From NCBI RefSeq assembly GCF_015500075.1, contig NZ_CP045496.1, forward strand, positions 434,001 through 498,000: DNA of 64,000 nucleotides, written 5' to 3'. The notes under the pieces were generated by a model. The model worked only from the letters and a program-made list of their open reading frames with translations. It searched no databases and was not told the origin of the DNA. This DNA is from Mesorhizobium sp. INR15 (GTDB lineage: Bacteria > Pseudomonadota > Alphaproteobacteria > Rhizobiales > Rhizobiaceae). The position numbers and the translations under genes are program-made. Positions 32,262 through 41,602 of this stretch are shown piece after piece. Each line of letters starts with the position of its first letter. The stretch's first letter is position 1.

Positions 32262-34340
32262 ATGCACAAGCTTGAGCGCCTTCTGAGGCCAAAATCGATC
32301 GCCGTGTTCGGTGGCGCACAGGCCGCCGCCGTTGTCGCGCAGTCGATCAAGATGGGCTTTGCCGGCGATATCTGGCCGGTGCACCCGACCAAGGACGAGG
32401 TTGCCGGACGCAAGGCCTATCGGTCGGTGGCCGACCTGCCCGGCGCGCCCGACGCCGCCTTTGTCGGCGTCAACCGGCATTTGACCATCGAGGTGATCAA
32501 GGCCCTTGCCGAGCGCGGCGCCGGCGGCGCGGTGTGCTTTGCCGCCGGCTTCCTGGAAACCGAAGCCTATGACGACGACGGCGAACGGCTGCAGGCCGAA
32601 CTGGTTGCAGCGGCCGGCGCGATGCCGATCATCGGGCCAAACTGCTATGGCCTGATCAACTATGCCGATGGCGCGCTGTTGTGGCCCGACCAGCATGGCG
32701 GCATCCGGCTGGCCGAGGGTGGCCGCGGCGTCGCCATCATCACCCAGTCGTCCAACATCGCCATCAACATGACGATGCAGAAGCGCGGCCTGCCGATCGC
32801 CTACCTGATGACCGCCGGAAACCAGGCGCAGACCGGCCTGTCGGAAATGGCGCTTGGCCTGATCGAAGACGAACGCGTCACCTCGCTTGGCCTGCATATC
32901 GAAGCCTTCGATTCGGTAGCCGGCTTCGAGAAGCTGGCGGCCCGCGCGCGCGAATTGAAGAAACCGATCATCGCCATGAAGGTCGGCCGCTCCGAACAGG
33001 CGCGGCAAGCCACCGTTTCGCACACGGCTTCGCTCGCCGGCTCGGACGCGGCGTCAGGGGCTTTCCTGAGGCGGCTGGGCATTGCCCGTGTCGATTCCAT
33101 TCCGGCGTTCATCGAGGCGCTGAAGCTTTTGCATATCACCGGACCCTTGCCCGGCTACCGCCTGTCATCGATGAGCTGTTCAGGCGGCGAAGCCTCCGTG
33201 ATGGCCGATAGCGCCGAAGGCCGTTGGGTCAATTTCCCTGTGCTGACCGACACGCACCGCGCGCATGTCAAATCGACACTCGGGCCGCTGGTCGCGGTCG
33301 CCAACCCGCTCGACTACCACACGTTCATCTGGAACAACGAACCGGCGATGACCGCGACCTTCACCGCCATGGTGTCGGGCGGCTTCGACCTCAACATGCT
33401 GGTGCTCGACTTCCCGCGGCCCGACCGCTGCTCGGACACCGACTGGTGGGCGACGCTGCGCGCCTTCGAGTCGGCGCTGAAGACCAACAAGGCGCAGGGC
33501 GCTATCGTGTCCTCGCTGCCGGAAAACCTGCCGGAGGAATACACCGCCGGGCTGATGGCGCGCGGCATGGTACCGTTATTCGGCATTTCCGAGGCAATGG
33601 ATGCCGCCGGGGCGGCAGCCTTCATCGGCTGGGCGTGGGCTGAACCGCAGGCGCAACCGGTCGACACGTCCGCTTCCGGCGCGCCCGATGGCAACCACAT
33701 CACCCCTGATGAGGCCGAAGCGAAGGCAAGGCTCATCAAGGCCGGCCTGCCGGTGCCGAAAGGCGAGCGTGCCGGCAATGCTGTCGAGGCTGTGATTTCG
33801 TCAATGGCGCTCGGCTTTCCCGTGGCGCTCAAGGCGCTCGGCGTCACCCATAAATCCGAGGTCGGTGCTGTCAGGCTCAATCTCAGGGACGCCGAATCCG
33901 TCAGCACGGCAGCGCATGATCTGCTGCCGCTCGGCAGCGGCCTTTACGTCGAGCGCATGGTGCGCGACGGTGTCGCCGAGCTGATCGTCGGCTTCACCCG
34001 CGACCCGATGTTCGGCGCCGTGATGACACTGGGTACCGGCGGCGTGCTGGTCGAGCTTTTGCGCGACAGCGTCACGCTGATGCTGCCGGCAACGCGCGAC
34101 GACATCGAGGCGGCATTGCGTGGTCTCAAACTGTTCCCGCTTCTCGAAGGCTATCGCGGCCGGCCGAAAGCCGACGTTGCTGCCGCCATCGAGGCAATAT
34201 CAGGCATTGCCGCTTTCGTGCAGGCAAATGCCGGCGAGATCGAGGAACTCGATATCAACCCGCTGATCGTCTGCAGCGAGGGCAAGGGCGCCTGGATTGC
34301 CGACGCGCTGCTGGTGCTTGGGGAGAAGAAGAATGTCTGA
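32262..34340 (+). CDS. ADP-forming acyl-CoA ligase (alpha-beta fusion)
   Basis: 692 aa. N-terminal CoA-binding domain (RPKSIAVFGGAQAAAVVAQS, about 8-130), a succinyl-CoA-ligase-like middle with the phospho-acceptor His in TVSHTASLAGSDAA, and a C-terminal ATP-grasp domain (EAEAKARLIKAGLPVPKGER onward; VALKALGVTHKSEVGAVRLN). This is the NDP-forming acyl-CoA synthetase plan, not the AMP-forming CaiC plan usual for carnitine and butyrobetaine activation. The stop overlaps the start of the enoyl-CoA hydratase gene by 8 nt. Likely activates gamma-butyrobetaine, crotonobetaine or carnitine; this is inference. Confidence 0.85.
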   Translation: MHKLERLLRPKSIAVFGGAQAAAVVAQSIKMGFAGDIWPVHPTKDEVAGRKAYRSVADLPGAPDAAFVGVNRHLTIEVIKALAERGAGGAVCFAAGFLETEAYDDDGERLQAELVAAAGAMPIIGPNCYGLINYADGALLWPDQHGGIRLAEGGRGVAIITQSSNIAINMTMQKRGLPIAYLMTAGNQAQTGLSEMALGLIEDERVTSLGLHIEAFDSVAGFEKLAARARELKKPIIAMKVGRSEQARQATVSHTASLAGSDAASGAFLRRLGIARVDSIPAFIEALKLLHITGPLPGYRLSSMSCSGGEASVMADSAEGRWVNFPVLTDTHRAHVKSTLGPLVAVANPLDYHTFIWNNEPAMTATFTAMVSGGFDLNMLVLDFPRPDRCSDTDWWATLRAFESALKTNKAQGAIVSSLPENLPEEYTAGLMARGMVPLFGISEAMDAAGAAAFIGWAWAEPQAQPVDTSASGAPDGNHITPDEAEAKARLIKAGLPVPKGERAGNAVEAVISSMALGFPVALKALGVTHKSEVGAVRLNLRDAESVSTAAHDLLPLGSGLYVERMVRDGVAELIVGFTRDPMFGAVMTLGTGGVLVELLRDSVTLMLPATRDDIEAALRGLKLFPLLEGYRGRPKADVAAAIEAISGIAAFVQANAGEIEELDINPLIVCSEGKGAWIADALLVLGEKKNV

Positions 34341-35115
34341 TGTCATTTCGACCCGCACCGAGGGTTCTATCCTCGAGGTCACGCTCGACCGGCCGAAGGC
34401 CAACGCCATTGACCTCAAGACGTCGCGGCTGCTGGGCGAAACCTTCAAGGCATTCCGAGACAACCCCGAGCTACGCGTCTGTATCGTCAAGACCGCCGGC
34501 GACAAGTTCTTCTGTGCCGGCTGGGACCTGAAAGCGGCAGCCGGCGGCGACGCGGTTGACGGCGACTATGGCGTCGGCGGCTTCGCGGGGCTGCAGGAAC
34601 TGCGCGACCTGAACAAACCTGTCATCGCCTGCGTCAACGGCATGGCGGTGGGTGGCGGCTTCGAACTGGCGCTGTCCTGCGACCTCATCTACGCCTCGGA
34701 TCATTCCTCCTTCGCGCTGCCTGAAATCCGCGCCGGCACGCTGGCCGACGCGGCGACGATCAAGCTGCCGAAGCGCATTCCCTACCATGTCGCGATGGAC
34801 CTTCTGCTGACCGGCCGCTGGATGGATGTCGCCGAGGCGCATCGCTGGGGCCTGGTCAACGAAGTGCTGCCCAAGGAGAAGCTAGAGGACCGCGTCTGGG
34901 AGATTGCCCGGCTGCTGGCTGGCGGCCCGCCGCTGGTGTTTGCCGCAATCAAGGAGACGGCGCGGGTGGCTGAATCCCTGACCTTCCAGGATGCCATGAA
35001 CAAGGTGACGCGCCGGCAACTGCCGACGGTCGACGCGCTCTACGGCTCCGAGGACAATATGGAAGGTTTTCGCGCTTTTGCCGAGAAGCGCGATCCGGTG
35101 TGGAAGGGCAAGTGA
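34333..35115 (+). CDS. Enoyl-CoA hydratase/isomerase, CaiD-like
   Basis: 260 aa crotonase-fold enzyme: TLDRPKANAIDLKTSRLL, the oxyanion-hole stretches KFFCAGWDLKAAA and NGMAVGGGFELALSCDLIYA, and acidic Glu in ALPEIRAGTLADAATIKLPK. These match the carnitinyl-CoA dehydratase (CaiD) group more than fatty-acid hydratases. Would hydrate crotonobetainyl-CoA to carnitinyl-CoA. The start (ATG 34333) lies inside the ligase gene, so translation is coupled. Confidence 0.85.
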   Translation: MSDVISTRTEGSILEVTLDRPKANAIDLKTSRLLGETFKAFRDNPELRVCIVKTAGDKFFCAGWDLKAAAGGDAVDGDYGVGGFAGLQELRDLNKPVIACVNGMAVGGGFELALSCDLIYASDHSSFALPEIRAGTLADAATIKLPKRIPYHVAMDLLLTGRWMDVAEAHRWGLVNEVLPKEKLEDRVWEIARLLAGGPPLVFAAIKETARVAESLTFQDAMNKVTRRQLPTVDALYGSEDNMEGFRAFAEKRDPVWKGK

Positions 35116-36065
35116 GCGGCTCGCCCATGACCGACTACACGAAGCTGATCGATGCCGAGACCTGGGCCTTCATCGAGCGGACCAATTCCTACTACCCGCC
35201 CGACACGATCGACTACACGATCGAGCAGCAGCGCGGCATCTATGACCGTATGTGCCGGGAATTCTTTGCCGGCTACCCAAATGGCGTGACGGCGCAGACC
35301 ACGGCCATTGCAACGCCCACGCACGACATCCCGATCCGTATCTATCGAAGTGTGCCGCAAGCTGCCGTGATAGTGCTCTATTTTCATGGTGGCGGCTTCA
35401 TTCTCGGTGGGCTGGACAGCCATGACGATGTCTGCGCCGAGCTTTGCGCCCGCACCGGCCATGAGGTGGTCTCCGTCGACTACCGGCTGGCGCCGGAACA
35501 CCTCCATCCTGCCGCCTTCGATGATGTGATGAGCGCTTTCGAATGGGCTACGAAAACTTATGAATGCCCGATCCTGCTCTGCGGCGACAGTGCCGGCGGC
35601 AATCTGGCCGCCGCCGTCAGCCACGCGGCACGCGGCCATGCGCGCAAGCCCATCGGCCAGGTGCTTATCTACCCCGGCCTTGGCGGTGACCGCACCCAGG
35701 GTTCGTACGTGACGCATGCCGAGGCGCCGATGCTGACGATGCGCGACCTCGAATTCTACAAGCACATCCGCACCGGCGGCCAGGAGTGGAATAGCGACGC
35801 GACGCTGGCCCCGCTCGCCGACACGAATTTCGCCGGTCTGCCGCCGACCGTGCTGATCACCGCGCAATGCGACCCGCTGTCATCGGACGGCGAGACCTAT
35901 CGCGACCGCCTCTCCGCTGCCGGCGGCCGGGCGACCTGGCACGAGGAGCCAGGACTGGTGCATGGCTATCTCAGGGCCCGGCATACCGTTAACCGCGCCC
36001 GCGCCAGCTTCACCCGCATTGTCGATGCGGTGACCGCTCTCGGAAAGGGCGATTGGGTCTGGTAG
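35112..36065 (+). CDS. Alpha/beta hydrolase, hormone-sensitive-lipase type
   Basis: 317 aa if started at GTG 35112, which overlaps the hydratase stop (gtga) and has ggaaggg upstream; ATG 35127 (MTDYTKLID) is the alternative. HGGGFILGG oxyanion motif, nucleophile Ser in GDSAGGN, Asp in ITAQCDPLSSDG, His in GLVHGYLR. Last gene of the carnitine operon; it could act as the thioesterase releasing carnitine or betaine from CoA, or on a carnitine ester. Inference only. Confidence 0.82.
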   Translation: MSGSPMTDYTKLIDAETWAFIERTNSYYPPDTIDYTIEQQRGIYDRMCREFFAGYPNGVTAQTTAIATPTHDIPIRIYRSVPQAAVIVLYFHGGGFILGGLDSHDDVCAELCARTGHEVVSVDYRLAPEHLHPAAFDDVMSAFEWATKTYECPILLCGDSAGGNLAAAVSHAARGHARKPIGQVLIYPGLGGDRTQGSYVTHAEAPMLTMRDLEFYKHIRTGGQEWNSDATLAPLADTNFAGLPPTVLITAQCDPLSSDGETYRDRLSAAGGRATWHEEPGLVHGYLRARHTVNRARASFTRIVDAVTALGKGDWVW

Positions 36066-36302
36066 GGCCTTCTCCCGCCGCATGAAACAATAACGGAAGA
36101 ATGCGGTGCCTATGCATCGCCGGCCAACCACAAAGCCAGAGAACAGTTCTGATCTCTGTGGTGTCGGTCATTGCGATCCGTCTTCGACAAGAAGGCGCCC
36201 GGAAGATTCCAGCCCCAAATCGCAAGCCGTGTAATGCAGGCGCAATGCAAAGCACGCAGAGCAGGTTGGAGCGGGAACCAGTACAGGGAAACAGCTGTCA
36301 TC

Positions 36303-36659
36303 ATGAACAGGTTTGGAAGCGCATTGGCGCTCCTTCTTTGCGCCGGCACGCTCAGTGCGTGCGTCGACACGGATGACTATCGCGATCGTCCGCGGCACGA
36401 GCGCGACTGGCGAGATCGTGACCACCGCCCGGACAGGCCGTGGCGGCCTGATAGACCATGGCGTCCGGACAGACCCGATCGCCCAGACTGGCCTGATCGG
36501 CCGGATAGGCCGGATCGTCCCGGGTGTGGTGGACCTGCAATCGATTGTGCGCCCCGGCCGGACACGCAACCGGGTGGGCCGGATTGTCTTGGCGGACCGG
36601 CGACAACGCCCTCGCCCGATTGTATAGAGCCGCGCCGTCCACGGCGGCTGGATCCGTAA
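36303..36659 (+). CDS. Small lipoprotein with Pro-Asp-Arg-Pro repeats
   Basis: 118 aa. Signal peptide MNRFGSALALLLCAGTLSAC with lipobox LSAC. The mature protein begins acidic (VDTDDYRDRP), then has about eight P-D-R-P-type units (RPDRPWRPDRP, PDRPDWPDRP and so on) and a C-terminal part with three to four cysteines (CGGPAIDC, GGPDC, SPDC). The repeat region is a stiff, charged, probably unfolded rod. No family assigned. The upstream 237 nt hold no other gene. Confidence 0.7.
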   Translation: MNRFGSALALLLCAGTLSACVDTDDYRDRPRHERDWRDRDHRPDRPWRPDRPWRPDRPDRPDWPDRPDRPDRPGCGGPAIDCAPRPDTQPGGPDCLGGPATTPSPDCIEPRRPRRLDP

Positions 36660-36685
36660 CGAGAGTTAGCCAGCCAGCCCTCGTG

Positions 36686-38344
36686 CTACGCCACCGAACG
36701 GGACGCCGCCCTCCCGGCGCCGCGACCCGAGAAGATACAACCGCCAAGAAATGTGCCTTCCAGGGCGGCATAGCCGTGCACGCCACCGCCGCCGAAGCCA
36801 GCGGCTTCGCCAACGGCGTAGAGGCCCGGGACCGGCTGGCCCTTGGCGTCCAGAACGCGGCTGTCGAGATCGGTATGCAGGCCGCCAAGCGTCTTGCGCG
36901 TCAGGATGTTGAGCCGTACCGCGATCAGCGGGCCGTTGGCGGGGTCGAGCATCTTGTGCGGCTTGGCGGTGCGGATCAGCCGGTCGCCGAGATAGGCGCG
37001 GGCCCCGCGCAAGGCGGTGATCTGCATGTCCTTGGAGAAGGGATTGTCAAGTTGCCGGTCACGGGCGCGGATTTCGCGCTCGACCTGTTCCAGCTCGAGC
37101 AGCGGTTCGCCACCCGCCAGGGCATTCATGCGGGCAACCAGATCAGGCAGATTGGCCTCGACGATGAAATCCTCGCCCTTCTCCATGAACGCTTTGACAG
37201 GACCGGGAATGCCCGATGTGGCGCGGCCGAGCACCTGGCGCCAGCTCTTGCCGGTCAGATCAGGGTTCTGCTCGGAGCCCGACAGCGCGAACTCCTTCTG
37301 GATGATTTTTTTGGTCAGGATGAACCAGGAATAGTCGAAGCCGGTGCGCATGATGTGGCTGAGCGTGCTCAGCGTGTCGAAGCCCGGATAGAGCGGCACC
37401 GGCAGGCGGTTGCCGCGCGCATCGAGCCATAGCGACGATGGGCCGGGAAGGATGCGGATGCCATGCCTGGTCCAGATCGGCGCCCAGTTCTTGATGCCTT
37501 CGACATAGTGCCACATGCGGTCGCGGTTGATGATCGAGCCGCCCGCCTGTTCCGAGATCGCCAGCATGCGGCCATCGACATGGTCGGGAACGCCGGTGAT
37601 CATGTTCTGGGGCGGCGCACCCAGCCGCTGCGGCCAGTTTTTGCGCACCAGCTCCGGGTTGGCGCCTATACCGCCGGAGGCGACGATCACCGCTTGCGCT
37701 TTCAGTTCGAAATCACTTGAAATGTCGCGCGAGCTCTTTTGGCCGCGTTCGATAGTGCTTGGCTGCAGGATGTCGCCGCGCACGCCGTCGACGGTGGCTC
37801 CGGTACGGGTCAGTTCGTTGACGCGGTGGCGGAACTTGAAGCGGATCAAGCCTTGCTTCTCCGCCTCGCGGACACGCTGGACGAAAGGCTCGAGCACGCC
37901 GGGTCCGGTGCCCCAGGTGATGTGGAAACGCGGCACCGAGTTGCCGTGGCCAATGGCATTGCCGCCGCCACGCTCGGCCCAGCCAACCACGGGAAAGAAC
38001 TTCATGCCGCGCTGCATCAGCCAGGCGCGTTTTTCGCCGGCGGCGAAACCGACATAGGCTTCCGCCCACTTTCGTGGCCAGAAATCCTCAGGCCGATCGA
38101 AGGCGGCGGTGCCCATCCAGTCCTGCAGCGCCAGATCGTGCGAGTCGCGAATGCGCATGCGCCGCTGTTCGGGCGAATCGACAAGGAAAAGGCCACCAAG
38201 CGACCAGAACGCCTGGCCGCCGAGTGACTGTTCGGGCTCCTGCTCGACGATGATGACCTTCTTGCCGGCCTCGGCAAGCTCAGCCGCGGCAACCAGACCG
38301 GCAAGGCCGGCACCGACAATGATCACATCCGCATCGTCAGCCAT
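36686..38344 (-). CDS. FAD-dependent oxidoreductase, FAD-binding dehydrogenase family
   Basis: 552 aa. The N-terminal Rossmann motif is DVIIVGAGLAGLVAAAELAE (G-x-G-x-x-G), followed by EQEPEQSLGGQAFWSLGGLF. The C-terminal FAD part is GLYAVGEAAGFGGGGVHGYA. Relationship is to fumarate-reductase and 3-ketosteroid dehydrogenase-like flavoproteins. No signal or membrane segment. Followed (downstream) by nothing on the same strand before the lipoprotein gene; the upstream neighbour (38372-39358) is 27 nt away, so they probably form an operon. Substrate unknown. Confidence 0.85.
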   Translation of the reverse strand: MADDADVIIVGAGLAGLVAAAELAEAGKKVIIVEQEPEQSLGGQAFWSLGGLFLVDSPEQRRMRIRDSHDLALQDWMGTAAFDRPEDFWPRKWAEAYVGFAAGEKRAWLMQRGMKFFPVVGWAERGGGNAIGHGNSVPRFHITWGTGPGVLEPFVQRVREAEKQGLIRFKFRHRVNELTRTGATVDGVRGDILQPSTIERGQKSSRDISSDFELKAQAVIVASGGIGANPELVRKNWPQRLGAPPQNMITGVPDHVDGRMLAISEQAGGSIINRDRMWHYVEGIKNWAPIWTRHGIRILPGPSSLWLDARGNRLPVPLYPGFDTLSTLSHIMRTGFDYSWFILTKKIIQKEFALSGSEQNPDLTGKSWRQVLGRATSGIPGPVKAFMEKGEDFIVEANLPDLVARMNALAGGEPLLELEQVEREIRARDRQLDNPFSKDMQITALRGARAYLGDRLIRTAKPHKMLDPANGPLIAVRLNILTRKTLGGLHTDLDSRVLDAKGQPVPGLYAVGEAAGFGGGGVHGYAALEGTFLGGCIFSGRGAGRAASRSVA

Positions 38345-38371
38345 CTTTTGCTCCAGTTAGCCAGCTAAATA

Positions 38372-39358
38372 TTAGACGTTCTCCCAGCCGCCCGTATCGC
38401 CAGCGCGGAAGATGGCGTCGATGACCTTCTGGTTGAGTACGGATTCTTCCAGAGTGAAGACGCGCTCCTTGCCGCCTTGTGCCGCGCGCGCGAACGTCTC
38501 GACTTCAAGCCGGTATTGCTGGGTGCCGGGAAAGCGGAACGCCTGCGCCTCGGTGTGGTTCTGGTTGTGCAGTTCGACGCGGTGATGGTCATAGAGTCCG
38601 GCATTGAAGGGCGAAAACACTTCGATGAAGCCCTTTTCGCCGTGGAACACCATGACCTGCCGCGCCGCCATCTGCGTCGAAAGATAGAAGGACAGTTCGA
38701 AATCCCCGAAATCGGCGCGGATCGAGGAATAGATGTCGGTGCCGAATTTCTTGTCGCGCTCGATGGTCGCCTGCACGCGCAACGGCTCCTTGCCGGTCGA
38801 AAACCGCGTCGAAACGGTCGGATAGACACCGATGTCGGGCAGTGCGCCGCCGCCGAGGTCGAGCTGGTTGCGCATGTTGTTGGGGTCGACATTGTAATAG
38901 GAGAAGGCGCCCTGGACATGCCGCAGCCGGCCGATGGCGCCGCTGGCAATGAGGTCTCGCACCTTGATCCATTGCGGGTGATAGATGACCATGAAGGCCT
39001 CGCAGACCAACACCTTCCTGGCATCGCGCAGCTTGATGAGCGGCAGGATATCCTTGGCGTCGAGGGCCAGCGGCTTCTCAACGAGGACATGCTTTCCCGC
39101 CTCGATCGCCTTGGCAGTCCATTCGACATGCTGCGAGGTTGGCAGCGGAATGTAGACGCCGTCGACTTCGCTGGAGGCGAGCAGTTCCTCGTAGGAGCCG
39201 AAGGCATGGCGCGCGCCAAAACGGTCGGCCAATGCGCGGGCTTTCGACAGGTCCCGGCTGGCGATCGCCGACAGCACCCCATTCTCCGCCTCGACCATTG
39301 CCGGCAACAGATGCTCCCGCCCGATCTTGGCCGTCGACAACACACCCCATCGGAACAT
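38372..39358 (-). CDS. Gfo/Idh/MocA family oxidoreductase
   Basis: 328 aa. N-terminal NAD(P) fold (MFRWGVLSTAKIGREHLLPA) and the conserved EKPLALD motif near 94-100, then the C-terminal beta-sheet domain (LGGGALPDIGVYPT). Such enzymes oxidise or reduce sugars and cyclitols. It is the upstream gene of the pair with the FAD oxidoreductase at 36686-38344. Substrate unknown. Confidence 0.87.
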   Translation of the reverse strand: MFRWGVLSTAKIGREHLLPAMVEAENGVLSAIASRDLSKARALADRFGARHAFGSYEELLASSEVDGVYIPLPTSQHVEWTAKAIEAGKHVLVEKPLALDAKDILPLIKLRDARKVLVCEAFMVIYHPQWIKVRDLIASGAIGRLRHVQGAFSYYNVDPNNMRNQLDLGGGALPDIGVYPTVSTRFSTGKEPLRVQATIERDKKFGTDIYSSIRADFGDFELSFYLSTQMAARQVMVFHGEKGFIEVFSPFNAGLYDHHRVELHNQNHTEAQAFRFPGTQQYRLEVETFARAAQGGKERVFTLEESVLNQKVIDAIFRAGDTGGWENV

Positions 39359-39562
39359 CCGGCTTCTCCATCTCGGTTACAGGCAACGAGGTTTGCCCGA
39401 AATCGGTGGAAAAGCCAATCAGCGCATGCAGGGATCTAGCCCCGCTTGCCAGTGAGCGTCATGTCGAAGTCGACGATGTTGGGATAGATCGGCGTGCCGA
39501 CGCCCATGCCGTAGCGTGAGCGGAGGAACCTTGCCGGTGATGCCTGTCCGGCTTTCGTCCGC

Positions 39563-40453
39563 TCAAACACTCACCTTGAAGAAATCGACGAATGCGCGCA
39601 GTGCCGGCCGCATCTGGCGGCGGCTGGGATAGTAGACGAAGAACCCCTCGAAGGACGGACACCAGTCCTCCAGCACGCGGACCAGCCTGCCATCCGCAAT
39701 TGCCGTGGCGACATAATCCTCGAACAGGAAGGCAATGCCGGCGCCATCGAGCGCGGCATTGGCGACCAGATGATCTTCGTCGAGGATCAGCGGCCCATGC
39801 ACCGGCAGCTCAATCTCCTCGCCATCCTTCTCGAACTCCCAATGATAGAGAACCCCGCTGGAGAACCGGAAGCGGATGCAGCGATGCTGAAGCAGATCGC
39901 GCGGATGGCGCGGCCTGGGCATGGCGTTGAAATAGGATGGTGTGGCGACAACGGCGCCGCGAATGTCTGGGCCGATGCGCACCGCGATCATGTCGCGCTG
40001 CAAGCTTTCACCCAGCCGGACGCCGGCATCGAAGCCGCCTTCGACGACATCGGTGAAGCGATCCTCGATGACGATCTCCAGCACGATATCGGGATAGGCG
40101 GAGGCAAAGGCGCCAAGCCGCGGCGTCAGCGCCAGATGAGCCGCGGTGCGCGGCACTGTCAGCCTGAGATTGCCGGCCGGCCGGTCGCGCGACTCGATTG
40201 CCGCTTCCAGCGCGAGGTCGATCTCGGAGAGCGCCGGCCGCAGCCGCTCCAGCAATTGCGCGCCTTCCTCGGTCGGCGCGACGCTGCGCGTGTTGCGCGA
40301 CAACAGGCGAACGCCGAGACGCGCCTCGAGGCTGGAGACCGCGTGACTGACCGCCGAAGGAGCGATGCCGAGTTCCCTTGCCGCGCCGCGAAAGCTGCCG
40401 CTCTGCGCAACAGCGGCGAGCACGGCGAGTTGCGGGAGATGGCTGCGGGTCAT
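39563..40453 (-). CDS. LysR family transcription regulator
   Basis: 296 aa from ATG 40453. Winged helix-turn-helix in residues 8-65 (FRGAARELGIAPSAVSHAVS then LEARLGVRLLSRNTRSV), effector domain after that. It is divergent from the aldo/keto reductase gene at 40550 with 96 nt between starts, the classical arrangement of a LysR regulator and its target. The frame stays open upstream through the reductase gene in antisense, but the HTH start fixes the N-terminus. Confidence 0.9.
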   Translation of the reverse strand: MTRSHLPQLAVLAAVAQSGSFRGAARELGIAPSAVSHAVSSLEARLGVRLLSRNTRSVAPTEEGAQLLERLRPALSEIDLALEAAIESRDRPAGNLRLTVPRTAAHLALTPRLGAFASAYPDIVLEIVIEDRFTDVVEGGFDAGVRLGESLQRDMIAVRIGPDIRGAVVATPSYFNAMPRPRHPRDLLQHRCIRFRFSSGVLYHWEFEKDGEEIELPVHGPLILDEDHLVANAALDGAGIAFLFEDYVATAIADGRLVRVLEDWCPSFEGFFVYYPSRRQMRPALRAFVDFFKVSV

Positions 40454-40549
40454 TGATCTATCTTTTAGAACGGGCCGTGCAGAAGTGAGCAGATTATAGA
40501 ACAAGTGGCAAGGCGCTATCTCTGCCGCATCACAACAAGGAGACGCGCG

Positions 40550-41545
40550 ATGTTTACCCGCAAGCTTGGACCTGAATTGAATGTCTACCCCGTCGGCCTC
40601 GGCTGCATGGGCATGAGTTTCGCCTATGGCGGCCAGGCCGAGGCCGACGCGATCGCCACACTGCACCGCGCCGTGGAGATTGGCGTCAACTTCTTCGATA
40701 CGGCGGAAGTCTACGGCCCCTACGAAAACGAAATCCTGCTCGGCAAGGCGCTGAAGCCGGTGCGCGACAAGGTGACGATCGCCACCAAGTTCGGCTTCAA
40801 GATTCAGGAAGAAGGCACCGGCATCGAGCGCATGGTCGGCGTCGACAGCCGGCCGGAGCACGTCAAGGCGGTGGCGGAGGCCTCGCTGAAGCGGCTGGAT
40901 ACCGATGTCATCGATCTCTACTACCAGCATCGTGTCGACCCGAACGTGCCGATCGAGGATACGGTCGGTGCCATGGCCGAACTGGTGCGCGAAGGCAAGG
41001 TGCGGGCGCTGGGCCTCTCCGAGGCGAGTGCGGCCACCATTCGGCGGGCACACGCGGTCCATCCGATATCCGCTGTCCAGAGCGAGTATTCGCTGTGGAG
41101 CCGCGACCCGGAGAACGAAGTGTTGGCCGTCTGCCGCGAGCTTGGCATTGGCTTCGTGCCTTACAGTCCGCTTGGCCGCGGCCTTTTGACCGGCACGATC
41201 GCCAAGCCCGAGGCTCTTGATGACGGCGACTGGCGCCGCGGCTTGCCACGCTTCCAGGCTGACGCCATGGCCGCCAACGCCAGGGTGATCGCGACGCTGG
41301 AGGCACTCGCCACTGAAAAGGGCGTCACCTCTGCCCAGCTGGCGCTGGCGTGGGTGCTGCATCAGGGCGACTTCATTGTTCCGATCCCGGGTGCCCGCAA
41401 GGTCCGTCACCTCGAACAGAACGCAGCGGCGGCCATGATCGAGCTGAGCGCGGCCGAAGTCACTTCCATCGGCGATGCGCTGTCACCCGACAAGGTTGTC
41501 GGCAAGCGTTACAATCAGGGCGAGCTGGCACTGGTCAACGGCTGA
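40550..41545 (+). CDS. Aldo/keto reductase
   Basis: 331 aa from ATG 40550 (aaggagac Shine-Dalgarno). The TIM-barrel family motifs are VNFFDTAEVYGPYENEILLG (Asp and Tyr of the catalytic tetrad), ATKFGFK with the Lys, and DLYYQHRVDPNVPIEDT with His. The C-terminal NADPH-site is VPIPGARKVRHLEQN. Likely controlled by the divergent LysR gene. Substrate unknown. Confidence 0.92.
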   Translation: MFTRKLGPELNVYPVGLGCMGMSFAYGGQAEADAIATLHRAVEIGVNFFDTAEVYGPYENEILLGKALKPVRDKVTIATKFGFKIQEEGTGIERMVGVDSRPEHVKAVAEASLKRLDTDVIDLYYQHRVDPNVPIEDTVGAMAELVREGKVRALGLSEASAATIRRAHAVHPISAVQSEYSLWSRDPENEVLAVCRELGIGFVPYSPLGRGLLTGTIAKPEALDDGDWRRGLPRFQADAMAANARVIATLEALATEKGVTSAQLALAWVLHQGDFIVPIPGARKVRHLEQNAAAAMIELSAAEVTSIGDALSPDKVVGKRYNQGELALVNG

Positions 41546-41562
41546 ACATCACGAACCCAGGA

Positions 41563-41592
41563 TCAGAAGGGGCGCTTCGGCGTCCCTTTTTC
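41563..41592 (+). terminator. Rho-independent terminator after the aldo/keto reductase gene
   Basis: Stem aggggcgc / gcgtccct around a ttcg tetraloop (41568-41587), followed by a T run. It lies between two convergent genes. Confidence 0.85.
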
Positions 41593-41602
41593 ATGCGCCG
41601 GC

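Noticed and set aside
36420..36530. CRISPR-like direct repeats
   Set aside because: The repeats are codon-based (Pro-Asp-Arg-Pro) within an open frame; units are too short and have no spacers.
39563..41410. A 615-residue minus-strand protein
   Set aside because: Only the 39563-40453 part is a LysR regulator; the remainder is antisense to the aldo/keto reductase gene, an effect of high GC.
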